59,940 nt of DNA from Synechococcus sp. UW140 (GTDB taxonomy: Bacteria; Cyanobacteriota; Cyanobacteriia; PCC-6307; Cyanobiaceae), in the NCBI GenBank assembly GCA_945875915.1, contig CAMCMT010000014.1, positions 1 to 59,940 of the forward strand. The letters are read 5' to 3'. A program made the position numbers and the translations under genes. Below the pieces are notes generated by a model that ran no database searches, had not been told where the DNA came from, and saw only the letters and a program-made list of their open reading frames with translations. Below are positions 38,579 to 47,584 of the stretch, one piece after another. Numbering within the stretch: position 1 is the stretch's first letter; the number at the start of each line of letters is the position of its first letter.

Positions 38579-39268
38579 TTGGCCAGCGCCGACCATCTCA
38601 AGGTGCCCCGCCAGCACGGCCTCTTCGTGCACCACGGCATCGACCTAGGCGATGGCACGGTCGCCCACTACCTGGAGGGTCGACAAATCCTGCGTAGCCC
38701 CCTGCAGGACTTCAGCCTCGGTCAGCCAGTGTCCACGGTCCCTTACCCCCCCGGCAGCTGCTCGCCGCCCGGGGTGAGCGTGCACCGGGCCCTGGGCCGC
38801 CTGGGCGAGCAGCGCTACAACCTGATCTTCAACAACTGCGAGCACTTCGCCCACTGGTGCAAAACCGGCCGTCACCGCAGCGCCCAGGTGGAGGGCTGGC
38901 TGCAGACGGGCAGTCTCGGCGCCCTAGCCCTGGGCCAAATGGTGCCGGCCGCCCTGCTGGCCGGGGTTCGGCTGCTGCTACGCCAGGACCTGCGGCTCGA
39001 TGGCCTGCCGATTGAGCAGGGCCGGGAGCTGGCGCTGCGCAGCCTGGAGCAGCTCGAAGGCCTGCGCCTCAAGCTGCAACAGGCCCTGGAGCAGGAACTC
39101 ACCAAGGCGGAATCCCGTTGGGGCCAGGGCAGCCCCACCAGGTCCGGGACCGGCGCCCAGGGCTTCGAAGGACTGCGGCTGGCGGCCCAGCGCCTGGAGG
39201 ACAAGCTCTGCGAGGTGGAGGAGTTGCAACAGCGGCTTGACCAGCTGGTCAAGGGCCATGAGGTTTAG
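38579..39268 (+). CDS. LRAT-domain (NlpC/P60-like) protein with C-terminal coiled coil
   Basis: This 229-residue protein has a lecithin retinol acyltransferase-type papain-like domain in its first about 110 residues. GLFVHHGIDLGDGTVAHY carries the His pair and NLIFNNCEHFAHWCKTG carries the NCEHF nucleophile motif. A small hydrophobic segment follows (ALALGQMVPAALLAGVRLLL), then a helical, coiled-coil-like tail rich in Glu, Leu and Gln (LEQLEGLRLKLQQALEQEL, LAAQRLEDKLCEVEELQQRL). Relatives act as acyltransferases or phospholipases; the substrate here is unknown. The start is TTG 38579, 53 bases after clpX. Confidence 0.8.
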   Translation: MASADHLKVPRQHGLFVHHGIDLGDGTVAHYLEGRQILRSPLQDFSLGQPVSTVPYPPGSCSPPGVSVHRALGRLGEQRYNLIFNNCEHFAHWCKTGRHRSAQVEGWLQTGSLGALALGQMVPAALLAGVRLLLRQDLRLDGLPIEQGRELALRSLEQLEGLRLKLQQALEQELTKAESRWGQGSPTRSGTGAQGFEGLRLAAQRLEDKLCEVEELQQRLDQLVKGHEV

Positions 39269-39316
39269 CCTCAGGGTCCGACCGTTCGCGGGGACGGAGT
39301 GCGGACGCAGCGACCC

Positions 39317-41278
39317 ATGAGCCAGGCCTACCAGCCGCTGCACCACAAGTACCGGCCCCAAACCTTCGACCAGCTGGTGGGCCAGGAGGCGATCGCCGCC
39401 ACCCTGGGCAACGCCCTGCGCCAGAACCGGATCGCGCCGGCCTACCTGTTCAGTGGGCCCCGGGGCACGGGCAAAACCTCCAGCGCCCGCATCCTGGCCC
39501 GCTCGCTCAACTGCATCAGCGGCGACGGCCCCACCCCAGATCCCTGCGGCATTTGCGCCCTCTGCACCAGCATCGCCGCCGGCAACGCCCTCGACGTCAT
39601 CGAGATCGATGCCGCCTCCAATACCGGCGTTGACAACATCCGCGAACTGATCGAGCGCTCCCGCTTTGCGCCGGTGCAGGCGCGCTGGAAGGTGTATGTG
39701 ATCGACGAGTGCCACATGCTCTCGACGGCCGCCTTCAACGCCCTGCTCAAAACCCTGGAGGAGCCGCCGCCGCGGGTGGTGTTTGTACTCGCCACCACCG
39801 ATCCCCAGCGAGTGCTGCCGACGATCCTGAGTCGCTGCCAGCGGTTTGATTTCCGCCGCATCCCCCTCGACGCCCTCGAAGGCCACCTGCGCTATATCGC
39901 CACGGAAGAGCAAATCGGCATTACCGCCGAAGCCCTGCATGTGGTGGCCCAACGGGCCCAGGGCGGCCTGCGCGATGCCGAGAGCCTGCTCGACCAACTG
40001 AGCCTGCTGCCCGCACCGATCGAGCCGATGGCCGTGTGGGAACTGGTGGGGGCGGTGCCGGAACAGGAGCTGCTGGCCCTGGCCACGGCCCTGGCCCGCT
40101 TTGAACCCCTGGGGGTGGTGGAAGCCTGCCGCGAACTGCTCGACCGGGGCCGGGAACCCTCGGCGGTGTTGCAGGGCCTGACCAGCCTGCTGCGGGACCT
40201 GGTGCTAGCGGCCGTGGCCCCGGACCGGCTGGAACTGACCAGCTTTTCGCCCCAGTTCCGCCCCCAGCTGCCCGAGCTCGCCCAGCAGTTGGGCACGGCC
40301 AAGTTGCTGCAATGGCAAAGCCAACTGAAGGGCAGCGAACAGCAGTTGCGCCATAGCGTCCAGCCGCGCCTCTGGCTGGAGGTGTTGGTGTTGGGTCTGT
40401 TGGCCCAACCGACCGGGGTCAGCGCGCCCCCGGGCCCGAGCACGGCTGCAGGCCAGGCTGCTGCCGTGGGGAACGCTCCGGCCAGCCCCCAGGCTCGCGG
40501 CCCAGCCGCCCCGGCCCAATCCCAGGTCCGGCCAGCCGAACCCGTCCATGGCGGCCCAGCGCCTGCCCCCGCAGCCCATGCCAGGGGGCCCGCCCAGGCG
40601 GCCCCAGCCGCCAGCCCAGCCCCAGATCCGATCCCAGCGTTGAACCGGGAACCGGCTCCAGCACCCCAAGGCGCACCATCGGCGGGCGCCAACCTGCCGG
40701 AGCTCTGGCAACAGATCCTCACCGGCCTGGAGCTGCCCTCCACCCGCATGTTGCTCTCCCAGCAGGCCACCTTGGTGCGGCTGGATGGCCAACGGGCCAT
40801 GGTGCGGGTGGCGGGCAACTGGATGGCCATGGTGCAAGGGCGCCTGCCCCTGCTCGAGCGGGCCATGGAGACGGCCCTCGGCAGCCCCCGCCAGGTGATC
40901 CTCGAAGGCGCCGACGGCCACCAAACCATGGCAACCCCAACCAAGGCCACCCCCGGGCCTGCCCCAAGCCCCAGGCCCCAGGCCCCGGCCCCAGCCCCTG
41001 TCAACAACCCTGCAGCCGCAGGGGCCCTGAACCGGGTACCCAGCCCAGCCCAGGTAGCGCCACCGATCGCGGTGGCCATGACGGCAGCGGTGGTGGCACC
41101 AGCCCCTGCGCCGACGCCTGCAGGCATCGTCACTGCCGCGCCACCCGAAACGGCCCCGACTCCCGTGGAGGCCCCACCCCAGCGGGCGCTACCCGGCAGC
41201 ATCGATGAAAAAGCCAAGCGCCTGGCCGATTTCTTCAACGGCGAAGTGATCTCAGACTTCAGCGACGACATGGCCTGA
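39317..41278 (+). CDS. dnaX: DNA polymerase III subunit gamma/tau
   Basis: DnaX is the ATPase of the clamp loader. The 653-residue protein has Walker A FSGPRGTGKTSSARI (about 46-60), zinc-binding Cys66, Cys77, Cys80 and Cys83, DECHMLSTAAFNALLKTLEE (Walker B) and sensor I RVVFVLATTDPQRVLPTILS. The AAA+ part ends near residue 365. What follows is two Pro/Ala-rich linkers, about residues 375-455 and 537-625, around a small folded block (LPELWQQILTGLELPSTRML to about 535), then a short acidic end (IDEKAKRLADFFNGEV). No intein is present. ATG 39317 gives MSQAYQPLHHKYRP as in relatives. Confidence 0.95.
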   Translation: MSQAYQPLHHKYRPQTFDQLVGQEAIAATLGNALRQNRIAPAYLFSGPRGTGKTSSARILARSLNCISGDGPTPDPCGICALCTSIAAGNALDVIEIDAASNTGVDNIRELIERSRFAPVQARWKVYVIDECHMLSTAAFNALLKTLEEPPPRVVFVLATTDPQRVLPTILSRCQRFDFRRIPLDALEGHLRYIATEEQIGITAEALHVVAQRAQGGLRDAESLLDQLSLLPAPIEPMAVWELVGAVPEQELLALATALARFEPLGVVEACRELLDRGREPSAVLQGLTSLLRDLVLAAVAPDRLELTSFSPQFRPQLPELAQQLGTAKLLQWQSQLKGSEQQLRHSVQPRLWLEVLVLGLLAQPTGVSAPPGPSTAAGQAAAVGNAPASPQARGPAAPAQSQVRPAEPVHGGPAPAPAAHARGPAQAAPAASPAPDPIPALNREPAPAPQGAPSAGANLPELWQQILTGLELPSTRMLLSQQATLVRLDGQRAMVRVAGNWMAMVQGRLPLLERAMETALGSPRQVILEGADGHQTMATPTKATPGPAPSPRPQAPAPAPVNNPAAAGALNRVPSPAQVAPPIAVAMTAAVVAPAPAPTPAGIVTAAPPETAPTPVEAPPQRALPGSIDEKAKRLADFFNGEVISDFSDDMA

Positions 41279-41360
41279 ACGGGGCCCGATTGGAGCACCG
41301 CAGCGGCCACCCTCTGCCCTGGCCAGGCCATGGCCGGGTCGTCCAAGCCCCGCGTCGGAC

Positions 41361-42710
41361 CTACGGCGTCGGATCCACCAGTGCCGGTTCGACGCTGGCA
41401 GCCCCACCCCCATGCGAGGTCTTGGCCCAGACCAGGGTCTTGGGCAACAAGGCCATGCGCAGGGTGGTGTAGGGGATCACCACGAACCAATGGCCTAGAT
41501 AAAGGATGCCCAGCGCCAGGTTGGCCAGGTCCATGGCCGGCAGCGCCGGCCCTTCGCTGGAGCGGCGGCACCCTTTGAGAATCGCTCCGCCGGAGAGACC
41601 AAAAGCCAGCACGGACAGGGGCCACAAGGCTGGGGCCGTGCGGCTCAGCAACGAAGCCAGCAAGTCGGCGGAGGCCATCACCGGCAGGCCATATTGCAGG
41701 AGGAAAAACACCGCCAAATCGAGCCGTTTTTCGACGGGCAGGGCCCCAGACCAAAGCCTGGGCCAGTAGTCAAAGAAGCGCTGCAGACCCCCTTCTGCCC
41801 AACGCTGCCGCTGGCGCCACAGGGCCGCAAGCGTCGTCACCGCCTCTTCCTGAACCGGTGGATTCCAGAGCAGGCCCACGGGCTGGCCTTCGAGCAGCAA
41901 GCGAAAACTGAGATCCAGGTCATCGGTGACCGTGGCCTCATTGAACCCATCGCAAGCGAGCACCACCTCGCGGCGCAACAGCTGGCCGTTGCCGCGCAAC
42001 TCGACCACCCCGCCGGTCTGCAGCCGTCCCTCCTGGATTACCGCATCGAGGGCCATCTCCATGGCCTGACAGCGGGTCACCAGGTTGTGCCCGGCATTGA
42101 CCACCGCCTTGCGCAACTGCACCGCCGCCCAGCCGCCGGCCTCGGCAACGGGCAGCAGCCGCCTGAGCACATCGCTCTGCAGGTCCGCATCGGCATCGAG
42201 CACCATCAGCCAGCGGCCGTTTAGCTGGGGCAACACCGTATTGAGGGCGCCCGACTTACCACCACCGGCGTTGCGGGGCCGGCGCACCACCTGGAGCTGG
42301 GGATGGAGGCGCTGCTGCTCGGCGAGAACGGCTGCAGTGCCGTCCTCGCTGCCGTCGTCCACCACCCAAAAGCACAGTAATTCCTGGGGGTAATCGAGCT
42401 GGCTCAGCCGCTCTACCAAGCGGCCGATGACCGCCTCCTCATCCCGGGCCGCCACCACTAGGTCGACCGCCGGCAGATCGGTTGGCAAAGGCCCCCCCTC
42501 GCCAGGCTTGTCCCCGTCGAGCAAAACCCTGGACGGGGTCAGGAAGACCGCCTTAAACCCATAAGCTCCCAGGGCGATGGCCACCACCACGGCAGGAAGC
42601 GGCGACCAAACCCCCAAACCATGGGGCAAGCTGCCGCCGAGTCCGCAACAGAAAAGGAACAGGGCGGCCTTCACGCGACGGCGTCCTGTGGCTATGCCGC
42701 CCGCGTCCAT
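41361..42710 (-). CDS. Family 2 membrane glycosyltransferase
   Basis: This 449-residue protein is a processive-type GT2 enzyme. Two N-terminal membrane segments are followed by the catalytic domain: VDLVVAARDEEAVIGRLVER, the VVDDGSEDGT motif, LMVLDADADLQSDV, the acceptor-site TDDLDLSF and the QRQRW motif. Three or four C-terminal membrane helices follow. This D, DxD, D, QxxRW set is that of cellulose/hyaluronan synthase-like or poly-N-acetylglucosamine-type enzymes, so it probably makes a surface polysaccharide or glycolipid. The acceptor is not predictable. Confidence 0.85.
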   Translation of the reverse strand: MDAGGIATGRRRVKAALFLFCCGLGGSLPHGLGVWSPLPAVVVAIALGAYGFKAVFLTPSRVLLDGDKPGEGGPLPTDLPAVDLVVAARDEEAVIGRLVERLSQLDYPQELLCFWVVDDGSEDGTAAVLAEQQRLHPQLQVVRRPRNAGGGKSGALNTVLPQLNGRWLMVLDADADLQSDVLRRLLPVAEAGGWAAVQLRKAVVNAGHNLVTRCQAMEMALDAVIQEGRLQTGGVVELRGNGQLLRREVVLACDGFNEATVTDDLDLSFRLLLEGQPVGLLWNPPVQEEAVTTLAALWRQRQRWAEGGLQRFFDYWPRLWSGALPVEKRLDLAVFFLLQYGLPVMASADLLASLLSRTAPALWPLSVLAFGLSGGAILKGCRRSSEGPALPAMDLANLALGILYLGHWFVVIPYTTLRMALLPKTLVWAKTSHGGGAASVEPALVDPTP

Positions 42711-42734
42711 GCGTCCCCCAACCGTTACGACATC

Positions 42735-44288
42735 CTAAAGGCCCTGCTTAAGCGCTTCGATCGGCACCAAGGCTGTGCCGGGGTAGTAGTGCTCAAGAAT
42801 CCGGGCCACGCTCCAGCCGCGCCGGGCCAGGTCGATGGCACCGGCTTGGGAGAGGCCGGCGCCATGGCCGAAGCCTCCGCCCACCACAGTCCAGAGGCCG
42901 GCACCGGCCGGTCGCACCACAAACAGGGTGCTGGGCAGCTGGCGCAGGGCCCGGCGAATGGCATCCCGGCGCAACACCAACGATCCCTTGGTGCCCTGGA
43001 TGCTCAAGGCCAGGACCCGGCCGCTGGCGCCCCGCTCCAGCACCACCAGGCGCCGCACGGCCCCCAGGGCCGTCCCAGCTGTCCCCAAGGCCTGCTCCAC
43101 CTGGGCGGCCGTGAGCTGGCGCTGCCAGCGGTAGCGCGGGTGGTCAGCGCCATAGCCCGCCTCGCCCTGGCGCAGCAAGGCCTGCAGGTTCTGCTTGGTC
43201 AAGGGCAGGGCACAGGCCTGGCGAAAGGGGGCGGGACCGTCGGCAAAGGCCTGGAGGTAGGGCAAGGGCACCCCTCCCCAGGCCTCCTCGAATCCTGCCG
43301 AAACGCCGCCATTGCTGGCGTGATACACGGCATGGATCGGCTGATCGCGCCAAGTCAGCAGCTGGCGGTTGGTGGCGGCCACGGCCCGGCGCAGCTCGGA
43401 GCTGGCCTGGCCAGGATCGCCATAGACCTGGCACTGGGTATCGGCGCAGAGGTGGTAGCCATCGGCCATGAAGCGCTGGCGATTGCGCAGAGCCCAGGTG
43501 CGGGCCAGGATCGCCTGGGCCGAGAGGGCCGCCCCAGGGGCACCGGCGCCAATTTCATGCGGCACAACCCCCAACAGATAGCGCTCCAGGGGCACCACTT
43601 CAACCAACGTCCAGCTGCCGTAGGCATCGCCCTGGAGCCGGAAGGGACCCTTAAACACACCCCCGTCCCAACGCAATCCCGCCGGTGCCCTCAGGCTGAT
43701 CGGCCCCTGCAGGGCCACGGTTCCCTTCGACCCCTGGGCCGCCAGGGCGGTGCGCCGCACTAGGCGCAAGCTCAGCTGGCTGGCCTTGAGTCCCGCCGGG
43801 GCCGCCGTACGCGGCGGCGCCCACACCTCCCAGTCGGCGGGATGGGCGATAACCACCGCCACCCCCTGCTGGCGCCAACGGTCGGCCGCCAAACTGGCGG
43901 CCTCATAGCTGGGAAAGGGACCCAGCACCGTGCGGCTGATCCGCAGAGGACTGGCTAGGGGCTCGGTGCGCCAGACCAGTTTCAGGCTGGGTTCCAGCAG
44001 CCGCTGGCCCTTGGCATCCACCAATTCCAAGGGCCCCTTGACGCTCTCCAGCAGGAGCGGGGCCGCCGAGGGCTTGCTGCCTAGGTGGGCAGCCAGCCCG
44101 ACCCAGAGCAAGGGTTGGTCGCTGCGGACCGCAGGCGGCGGCGGCACGGGCCAGGCGAGCCCGTCGGCGGCGCGGCAGCCGGGCGCCAGTAGGGGCCAGG
44201 CCAGCAACAGGGAAACCAGGGCAAAACGCCTGCGCCCTAGGGGCTTGATACGCAGGCGCGACGGATGGGGCAGGGGGGATGGGGGCAC
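42735..44288 (-). CDS. SpoIID/LytB domain protein
   Basis: This 517-residue exported protein starts with a signal-peptide-like segment ([19 protein letters not shown], whose Cys could be lipidated). An SPOR-like stretch ([20 protein letters not shown]) follows, then the SpoIID domain from about residue 280: [57 protein letters not shown] and [20 protein letters not shown]. SpoIID enzymes cleave denuded glycan strands, and LytB is an amidase enhancer; in cyanobacteria the role is probably peptidoglycan remodelling. The frame is open to 44612, but that part covers rpmI, so GTG 44288 is used. Confidence 0.85.
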   Translation of the reverse strand: MPPSPLPHPSRLRIKPLGRRRFALVSLLLAWPLLAPGCRAADGLAWPVPPPPAVRSDQPLLWVGLAAHLGSKPSAAPLLLESVKGPLELVDAKGQRLLEPSLKLVWRTEPLASPLRISRTVLGPFPSYEAASLAADRWRQQGVAVVIAHPADWEVWAPPRTAAPAGLKASQLSLRLVRRTALAAQGSKGTVALQGPISLRAPAGLRWDGGVFKGPFRLQGDAYGSWTLVEVVPLERYLLGVVPHEIGAGAPGAALSAQAILARTWALRNRQRFMADGYHLCADTQCQVYGDPGQASSELRRAVAATNRQLLTWRDQPIHAVYHASNGGVSAGFEEAWGGVPLPYLQAFADGPAPFRQACALPLTKQNLQALLRQGEAGYGADHPRYRWQRQLTAAQVEQALGTAGTALGAVRRLVVLERGASGRVLALSIQGTKGSLVLRRDAIRRALRQLPSTLFVVRPAGAGLWTVVGGGFGHGAGLSQAGAIDLARRGWSVARILEHYYPGTALVPIEALKQGL

Positions 44289-44363
44289 GGCCTGGGGACG
44301 GGAGCTTGGCGGAAGGCACTTCCGCGTCGTACTTTGATTGTTTGTGCCCGAGCGGCGAGAGAC

Positions 44364-44561
44364 ATGCCGAAGCTCAAGACCCGCAAAGCTGCCGCCAAGC
44401 GGTTCAAGGCCACCGGCAGTGGGAAGTTCATGCGGCGGCGTGCTTTCCTCAATCACCTGCTCGATCACAAGAGCCCGAAGCGCAAGCGCCACCTCGGCAC
44501 CATGGCCCTTGTCAACGAGCGCGACGCAGACAACGTGCGCGCCATGCTCCCCTACAGCTGA
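44364..44561 (+). CDS. rpmI: 50S ribosomal protein L35
   Basis: This 65-residue basic protein has the L35 pattern: [20 protein letters not shown], then [19 protein letters not shown] and [13 protein letters not shown] at the end. It is followed by rplT after 44 bases, the standard rpmI-rplT order. In other bacteria this operon is repressed by L20 binding its leader; no clear L20-binding pseudoknot could be traced by eye here. Confidence 0.97.
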   Translation: MPKLKTRKAAAKRFKATGSGKFMRRRAFLNHLLDHKSPKRKRHLGTMALVNERDADNVRAMLPYS

Positions 44562-44605
44562 TCGCTGCGCGGGTTCCCGTTTTTCCCTTTCCCTGAGATC
44601 CATCC

Positions 44606-44953
44606 ATGGCACGCGTTAAGAGGGGCAATGTCGCCCGCAAACGCCGTAACAAAATCCTGCGCCTCGCCCGGGGCTTCCAGGGCAGCAGTGGCTCCCTGTT
44701 CCGCACCGCCAACCAGCGGGTGATGAAGGCCCTCTGCAATGCCTACCGGGACCGTCGCCGCCGCAAGCGCGACTTCCGCCGCCTCTGGATTGCCCGCATC
44801 AACGCCGCAGCTCGCCTTAACGGCCTTAGCTACAGCCGGCTGATCGGTGGCCTCAAGAAGGTCGATGTGCAGATCAACCGCAAGATGCTGGCCCAGCTGG
44901 CCATTGTTGACCCGACCAGTTTCACCGCAGTGGTTGGCGCCGCCAATAGCTGA
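44606..44953 (+). CDS. rplT: 50S ribosomal protein L20
   Basis: L20 is an early 23S rRNA-binding assembly protein. The 115-residue sequence [38 protein letters not shown] and [20 protein letters not shown] is typical throughout. It follows rpmI in one operon and is 17 bases before the ycf37-like gene, which is probably read through. Confidence 0.98.
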   Translation: MARVKRGNVARKRRNKILRLARGFQGSSGSLFRTANQRVMKALCNAYRDRRRRKRDFRRLWIARINAAARLNGLSYSRLIGGLKKVDVQINRKMLAQLAIVDPTSFTAVVGAANS

Positions 44954-44970
44954 ATTCGCCTGGTAGGCCC

Positions 44971-45492
44971 ATGGATCATCTGCTTCCCCAGGCCTATCTC
45001 ATCGGTCTGATCGTTCTGCTTGGTGGCGCCGCCGTGGTGGTTGCCAGGCAGATTTTTCGTGTGCGCCGTGATGAAGCCACCCTGGGCCGGCTCGAGGGGG
45101 TGGCGAAATCCAGCGACCGCTCCTGCGCCGACCTCTACGAGCTGGGCTCGGTGCAACTGCGCAAACGGCTCTATGGCGAAGCCGCCGCAAGCCTCAAGCT
45201 GGCCCTAAAAACCGCCGACGGCGAGCCGGCCGAAGCCCAGGCCCTGATCCAGAACGCCCTCGGCTTTGCCCTGGCCGCCCAGAACAATTACGCCGCCGCG
45301 ATCCGCCACTACCGCTCCGCCCTGAAGTTCAAACAGGCCTACCCGGTGGCCTTGAACAACTTGGCCTTTGCCCTAGAAAAACAAAGTAAGGCCGATGAAG
45401 CCTTAGCAACCTACCGCCAGGTCTTAGAGCTCGATTCCTCCAACAGCACGGCCCGCAAACGACTCAAGCGGCTGGAACGCACAAAGATTTAA
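44971..45492 (+). CDS. ycf37: Ycf37-like TPR protein, photosystem I assembly
   Basis: This 173-residue protein has one N-terminal membrane segment (AYLIGLIVLLGGAAVVVARQ), a short basic linker, and about three TPR units: SCADLYELGSVQLRKRLYGE; AEAQALIQNALGFALAAQNN; and YPVALNNLAFALEKQSKADE. This layout matches Ycf37, a thylakoid-membrane TPR factor needed for photosystem I assembly and stability in cyanobacteria. Assignment rests on architecture and similarity recalled for the family, so another TPR protein remains possible. Confidence 0.78.
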   Translation: MDHLLPQAYLIGLIVLLGGAAVVVARQIFRVRRDEATLGRLEGVAKSSDRSCADLYELGSVQLRKRLYGEAAASLKLALKTADGEPAEAQALIQNALGFALAAQNNYAAAIRHYRSALKFKQAYPVALNNLAFALEKQSKADEALATYRQVLELDSSNSTARKRLKRLERTKI

Positions 45493-45575
45493 GGAGCACG
45501 AGAGCCCCCTACCGACCAAGAATCTCGGCGAAGTTCAAGTTTGGATCCAACCCCCCAAGCCAACGCGACCTACCC

Positions 45576-46124
45576 CTACCAAAGACCCCGAACCGGCTGG
45601 GCCTTGGTGACGCCCAAGGGTGTCCGGCCGGACACCTGAACCGGATTCAAGACCAGCTGGCCCCCACTGTTGGTCAGCCGGGGCGCAATCCAACCATTGA
45701 GGGCTAGGGATTCCAGCCCCTGAAATTCGCCGCCCGCCTCCAGGCCAGCGACCTTGTTGTTAGCAAGCACCAACAGGTCGAGCTGGTCCGATTTGGCATT
45801 GAGATTCCCCTGCACCGGCACCGCCACCGAACCCACGGTCATCTCGCCGTGGAGATCCACCATCTGGCCTAGGGCCCGCACGGTGACCAGCCTGAGGGTC
45901 ACGGGCAACACCGAGCCACCGTTGAAGGCCTGGTAGGTGCCATTCCACTGGCGCGGCAACTGGCTGCTAATCACCACCGCCCGGGCAACCGGATCAAAGG
46001 TATCGATCGGCGCCAGTTCGCCCAGCAAGGCCCGATCGGCCGCCTGCTCGCTGCGGGGAGGCGCCTTGAACGGCACGATGGCGCCCACCGACAGGGGGGT
46101 CGCGGCCAACAGAAAGGGAATCAC
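45576..46124 (-). CDS. Hypothetical exported protein
   Basis: This protein of about 182 residues begins with a hydrophobic segment (IPFLLAATPLSVGAIVPFKA) resembling a signal peptide. The rest is mostly beta-rich: AVVISSQLPRQWNGTYQAFN, VLPVTLRLVTVRALGQMVDL, EMTVGSVAVPVQGNLN and DQLDLLVLANN. It has no familiar catalytic motif and is probably a conserved cyanobacterial periplasmic protein. The start is set at GTG 46124; TTG 46145 is the alternative. It is convergent with ycf37 and divergent from thiG. Confidence 0.65.
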   Translation of the reverse strand: MIPFLLAATPLSVGAIVPFKAPPRSEQAADRALLGELAPIDTFDPVARAVVISSQLPRQWNGTYQAFNGGSVLPVTLRLVTVRALGQMVDLHGEMTVGSVAVPVQGNLNAKSDQLDLLVLANNKVAGLEAGGEFQGLESLALNGWIAPRLTNSGGQLVLNPVQVSGRTPLGVTKAQPVRGLW

Positions 46125-46252
46125 AGCTGCACCTGGAATTGCCAACAGGTTAAGGGCAACTAGGGCGGCGACATCGGCCAGGCAGTACCTTCAAACCAGC
46201 CTCCAATTCTGGAGTTGTCCGTTGTCCATCCCTGGAGAAATCCAAGAGCGGA

Positions 46253-47098
46253 ATGGCCCATAGCCCCAATCCCCTTCCAAGCGCGGCCGTCGCCAGTACC
46301 GCCCAGGACCCTGGCCTGGTGATTGGCGGTCGTCGCTTCCTCAGCCGCCTGATGACCGGCACCGGCAAGTACCCCAGCTTGGCGGCCATGCAGGCCAGCC
46401 TGGTGGCCAGTGGCTGCGAGATCGTTACCGTCGCCGTGCGGCGCGTTCAAAGCCAGGCCGCCGGCCACGAAGGCCTGCTGGAAGCGATCGACTGGCAACG
46501 CATCTGGATGCTGCCTAATACCGCCGGCTGTGCCACGGCGGAGGAGGCGGTGCGGGTGGCCCGCCTCGGCCGGGAGCTGGCCAAGCTGGCCGGCCAGGAA
46601 GAGAACACCTTCGTGAAACTCGAGGTGATCCCGGATTCCCGCCACCTGCTGCCCGACCCGATCGGCACCCTGCGGGCTGCCGAAATCCTGGTGAAAGAGG
46701 GCTTCACCGTGTTGCCCTACATCAACGCCGATCCGATCCTGGCCAAACATCTGGAGGAGGCCGGCTGCGCCACGGTGATGCCCCTGGGCTCGCCGATCGG
46801 CTCGGGCCAGGGGATCCGCAATGCCGCCAACATCGCCCTGATCATCGAAAACAGCCGGGTACCGGTGGTGATTGATGCGGGCATCGGTGTGCCTAGTGAG
46901 GCGGCCCAGGCCATGGAAATGGGAGCCGACGCCCTGCTGATCAACAGCGCCATCGCCCTGGCCGGAGATCCGGCAGCCATGGCCCACGCCATGGGGCAGG
47001 CCTGCGAAGCCGGCCGCACCGCCTTTCTGGCCGGCCGGTTGCCCCGGCGGGCCCAAGCCAGCGCCAGCTCCCCCCAACAGGGTCTGGTGGGCCCTTAA
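46253..47098 (+). CDS. thiG: Thiazole synthase
   Basis: ThiG builds the thiazole phosphate of thiamine from deoxyxylulose phosphate, ThiS thiocarboxylate and an imine. The 281-residue TIM barrel has [30 protein letters not shown] (the Schiff-base Lys of the family lies later in [16 protein letters not shown]), [34 protein letters not shown] and [17 protein letters not shown]. No TPP riboswitch is visible upstream. It is 150 bases before psb34. Confidence 0.95.
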   Translation: MAHSPNPLPSAAVASTAQDPGLVIGGRRFLSRLMTGTGKYPSLAAMQASLVASGCEIVTVAVRRVQSQAAGHEGLLEAIDWQRIWMLPNTAGCATAEEAVRVARLGRELAKLAGQEENTFVKLEVIPDSRHLLPDPIGTLRAAEILVKEGFTVLPYINADPILAKHLEEAGCATVMPLGSPIGSGQGIRNAANIALIIENSRVPVVIDAGIGVPSEAAQAMEMGADALLINSAIALAGDPAAMAHAMGQACEAGRTAFLAGRLPRRAQASASSPQQGLVGP

Positions 47099-47248
47099 TG
47101 GCTAACGGAGGTGGGTAAGGCTCCCAGCTCCTGGCCATCGAGGGCTCAAGGAACGCAAGATCGCCGCTGGGTGAGTGACGTTCAGTACCGGATTGGCGAT
47201 CCGGCCAACGACCCCCCTTATGGTCTGGCCCACGTTCGGTACCACACC

Positions 47249-47416
47249 ATGGCAGTCACCCAGGAGGACGGAGGGCGCCTCAATGCCTTCGCCAAGGAAC
47301 CACGCATGGAGGTGATGGCGGCCGGCCAGGGCCCCAGCCCCGCCAGCCTGGTGCTGATGATCGGCGGGGCGGCCCTGGTGCTGCTGCTGGTGGCCGTGGC
47401 CGTGGGCATCAGCTGA
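47249..47416 (+). CDS. psb34: Photosystem II assembly protein Psb34 (Ssl1498 family)
   Basis: This tiny 55-residue protein has the Psb34 pattern: a polar N terminus EDGGRLNAFAKEPRMEV followed by one membrane helix (ASLVLMIGGAALVLLLVAVA). Psb34 binds the CP47 antenna module during photosystem II assembly, competing with high-light-inducible proteins. ATG 47249 fits the family length; a longer in-frame version from 47111 has no similarity upstream. Identification is from the recalled motif only. Confidence 0.8.
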   Translation: MAVTQEDGGRLNAFAKEPRMEVMAAGQGPSPASLVLMIGGAALVLLLVAVAVGIS

Positions 47417-47553
47417 GGCTGACTGCTCCCTTTCACAAAGTTCCAGGGCCCAAGCCGAATCAAGACTCTTGCGGAGGGTCCAAACCTGCCAAGCAAGCCT
47501 GGGGACCCCTGCCCGGGAAGGGGGGCGGAACACCTGTAGTAGCTTGCCCTAAC

Positions 47554-47567
47554 CGAGCATTTGCTCG
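47554..47567 (+). promoter_or_regulatory. Small hairpin and ribosome-binding site before sqdB
   Basis: CGAGC-ATTT-GCTCG forms a perfect 5-bp stem immediately upstream of the Shine-Dalgarno-like AGGAG near 47574 and the sqdB ATG at 47585. It could be a terminator end for psb34 transcripts or affect sqdB translation. Confidence 0.35.
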
Positions 47568-47584
47568 TTCACAGGAGTCCTGGG

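Noticed and set aside
39317-41278. Intein in dnaX (known in some cyanobacteria)
   Set aside because: The Walker A and surrounding motifs are uninterrupted and the gene length is accounted for by the linkers.
39892-41754. Minus-strand frame of 620 codons opposite dnaX
   Set aside because: The product is a Gly/Ala/Ser-rich composition artefact, while dnaX on the plus strand has complete AAA+ and zinc motifs.
44289-44612. Upstream extension of the SpoIID gene to 44612
   Set aside because: It covers rpmI on the other strand and has no signal peptide until the part after 44288.
46146-46252. TPP riboswitch before thiG
   Set aside because: The CUGAGA and ACCUGA-type core sequences of the TPP element are absent.
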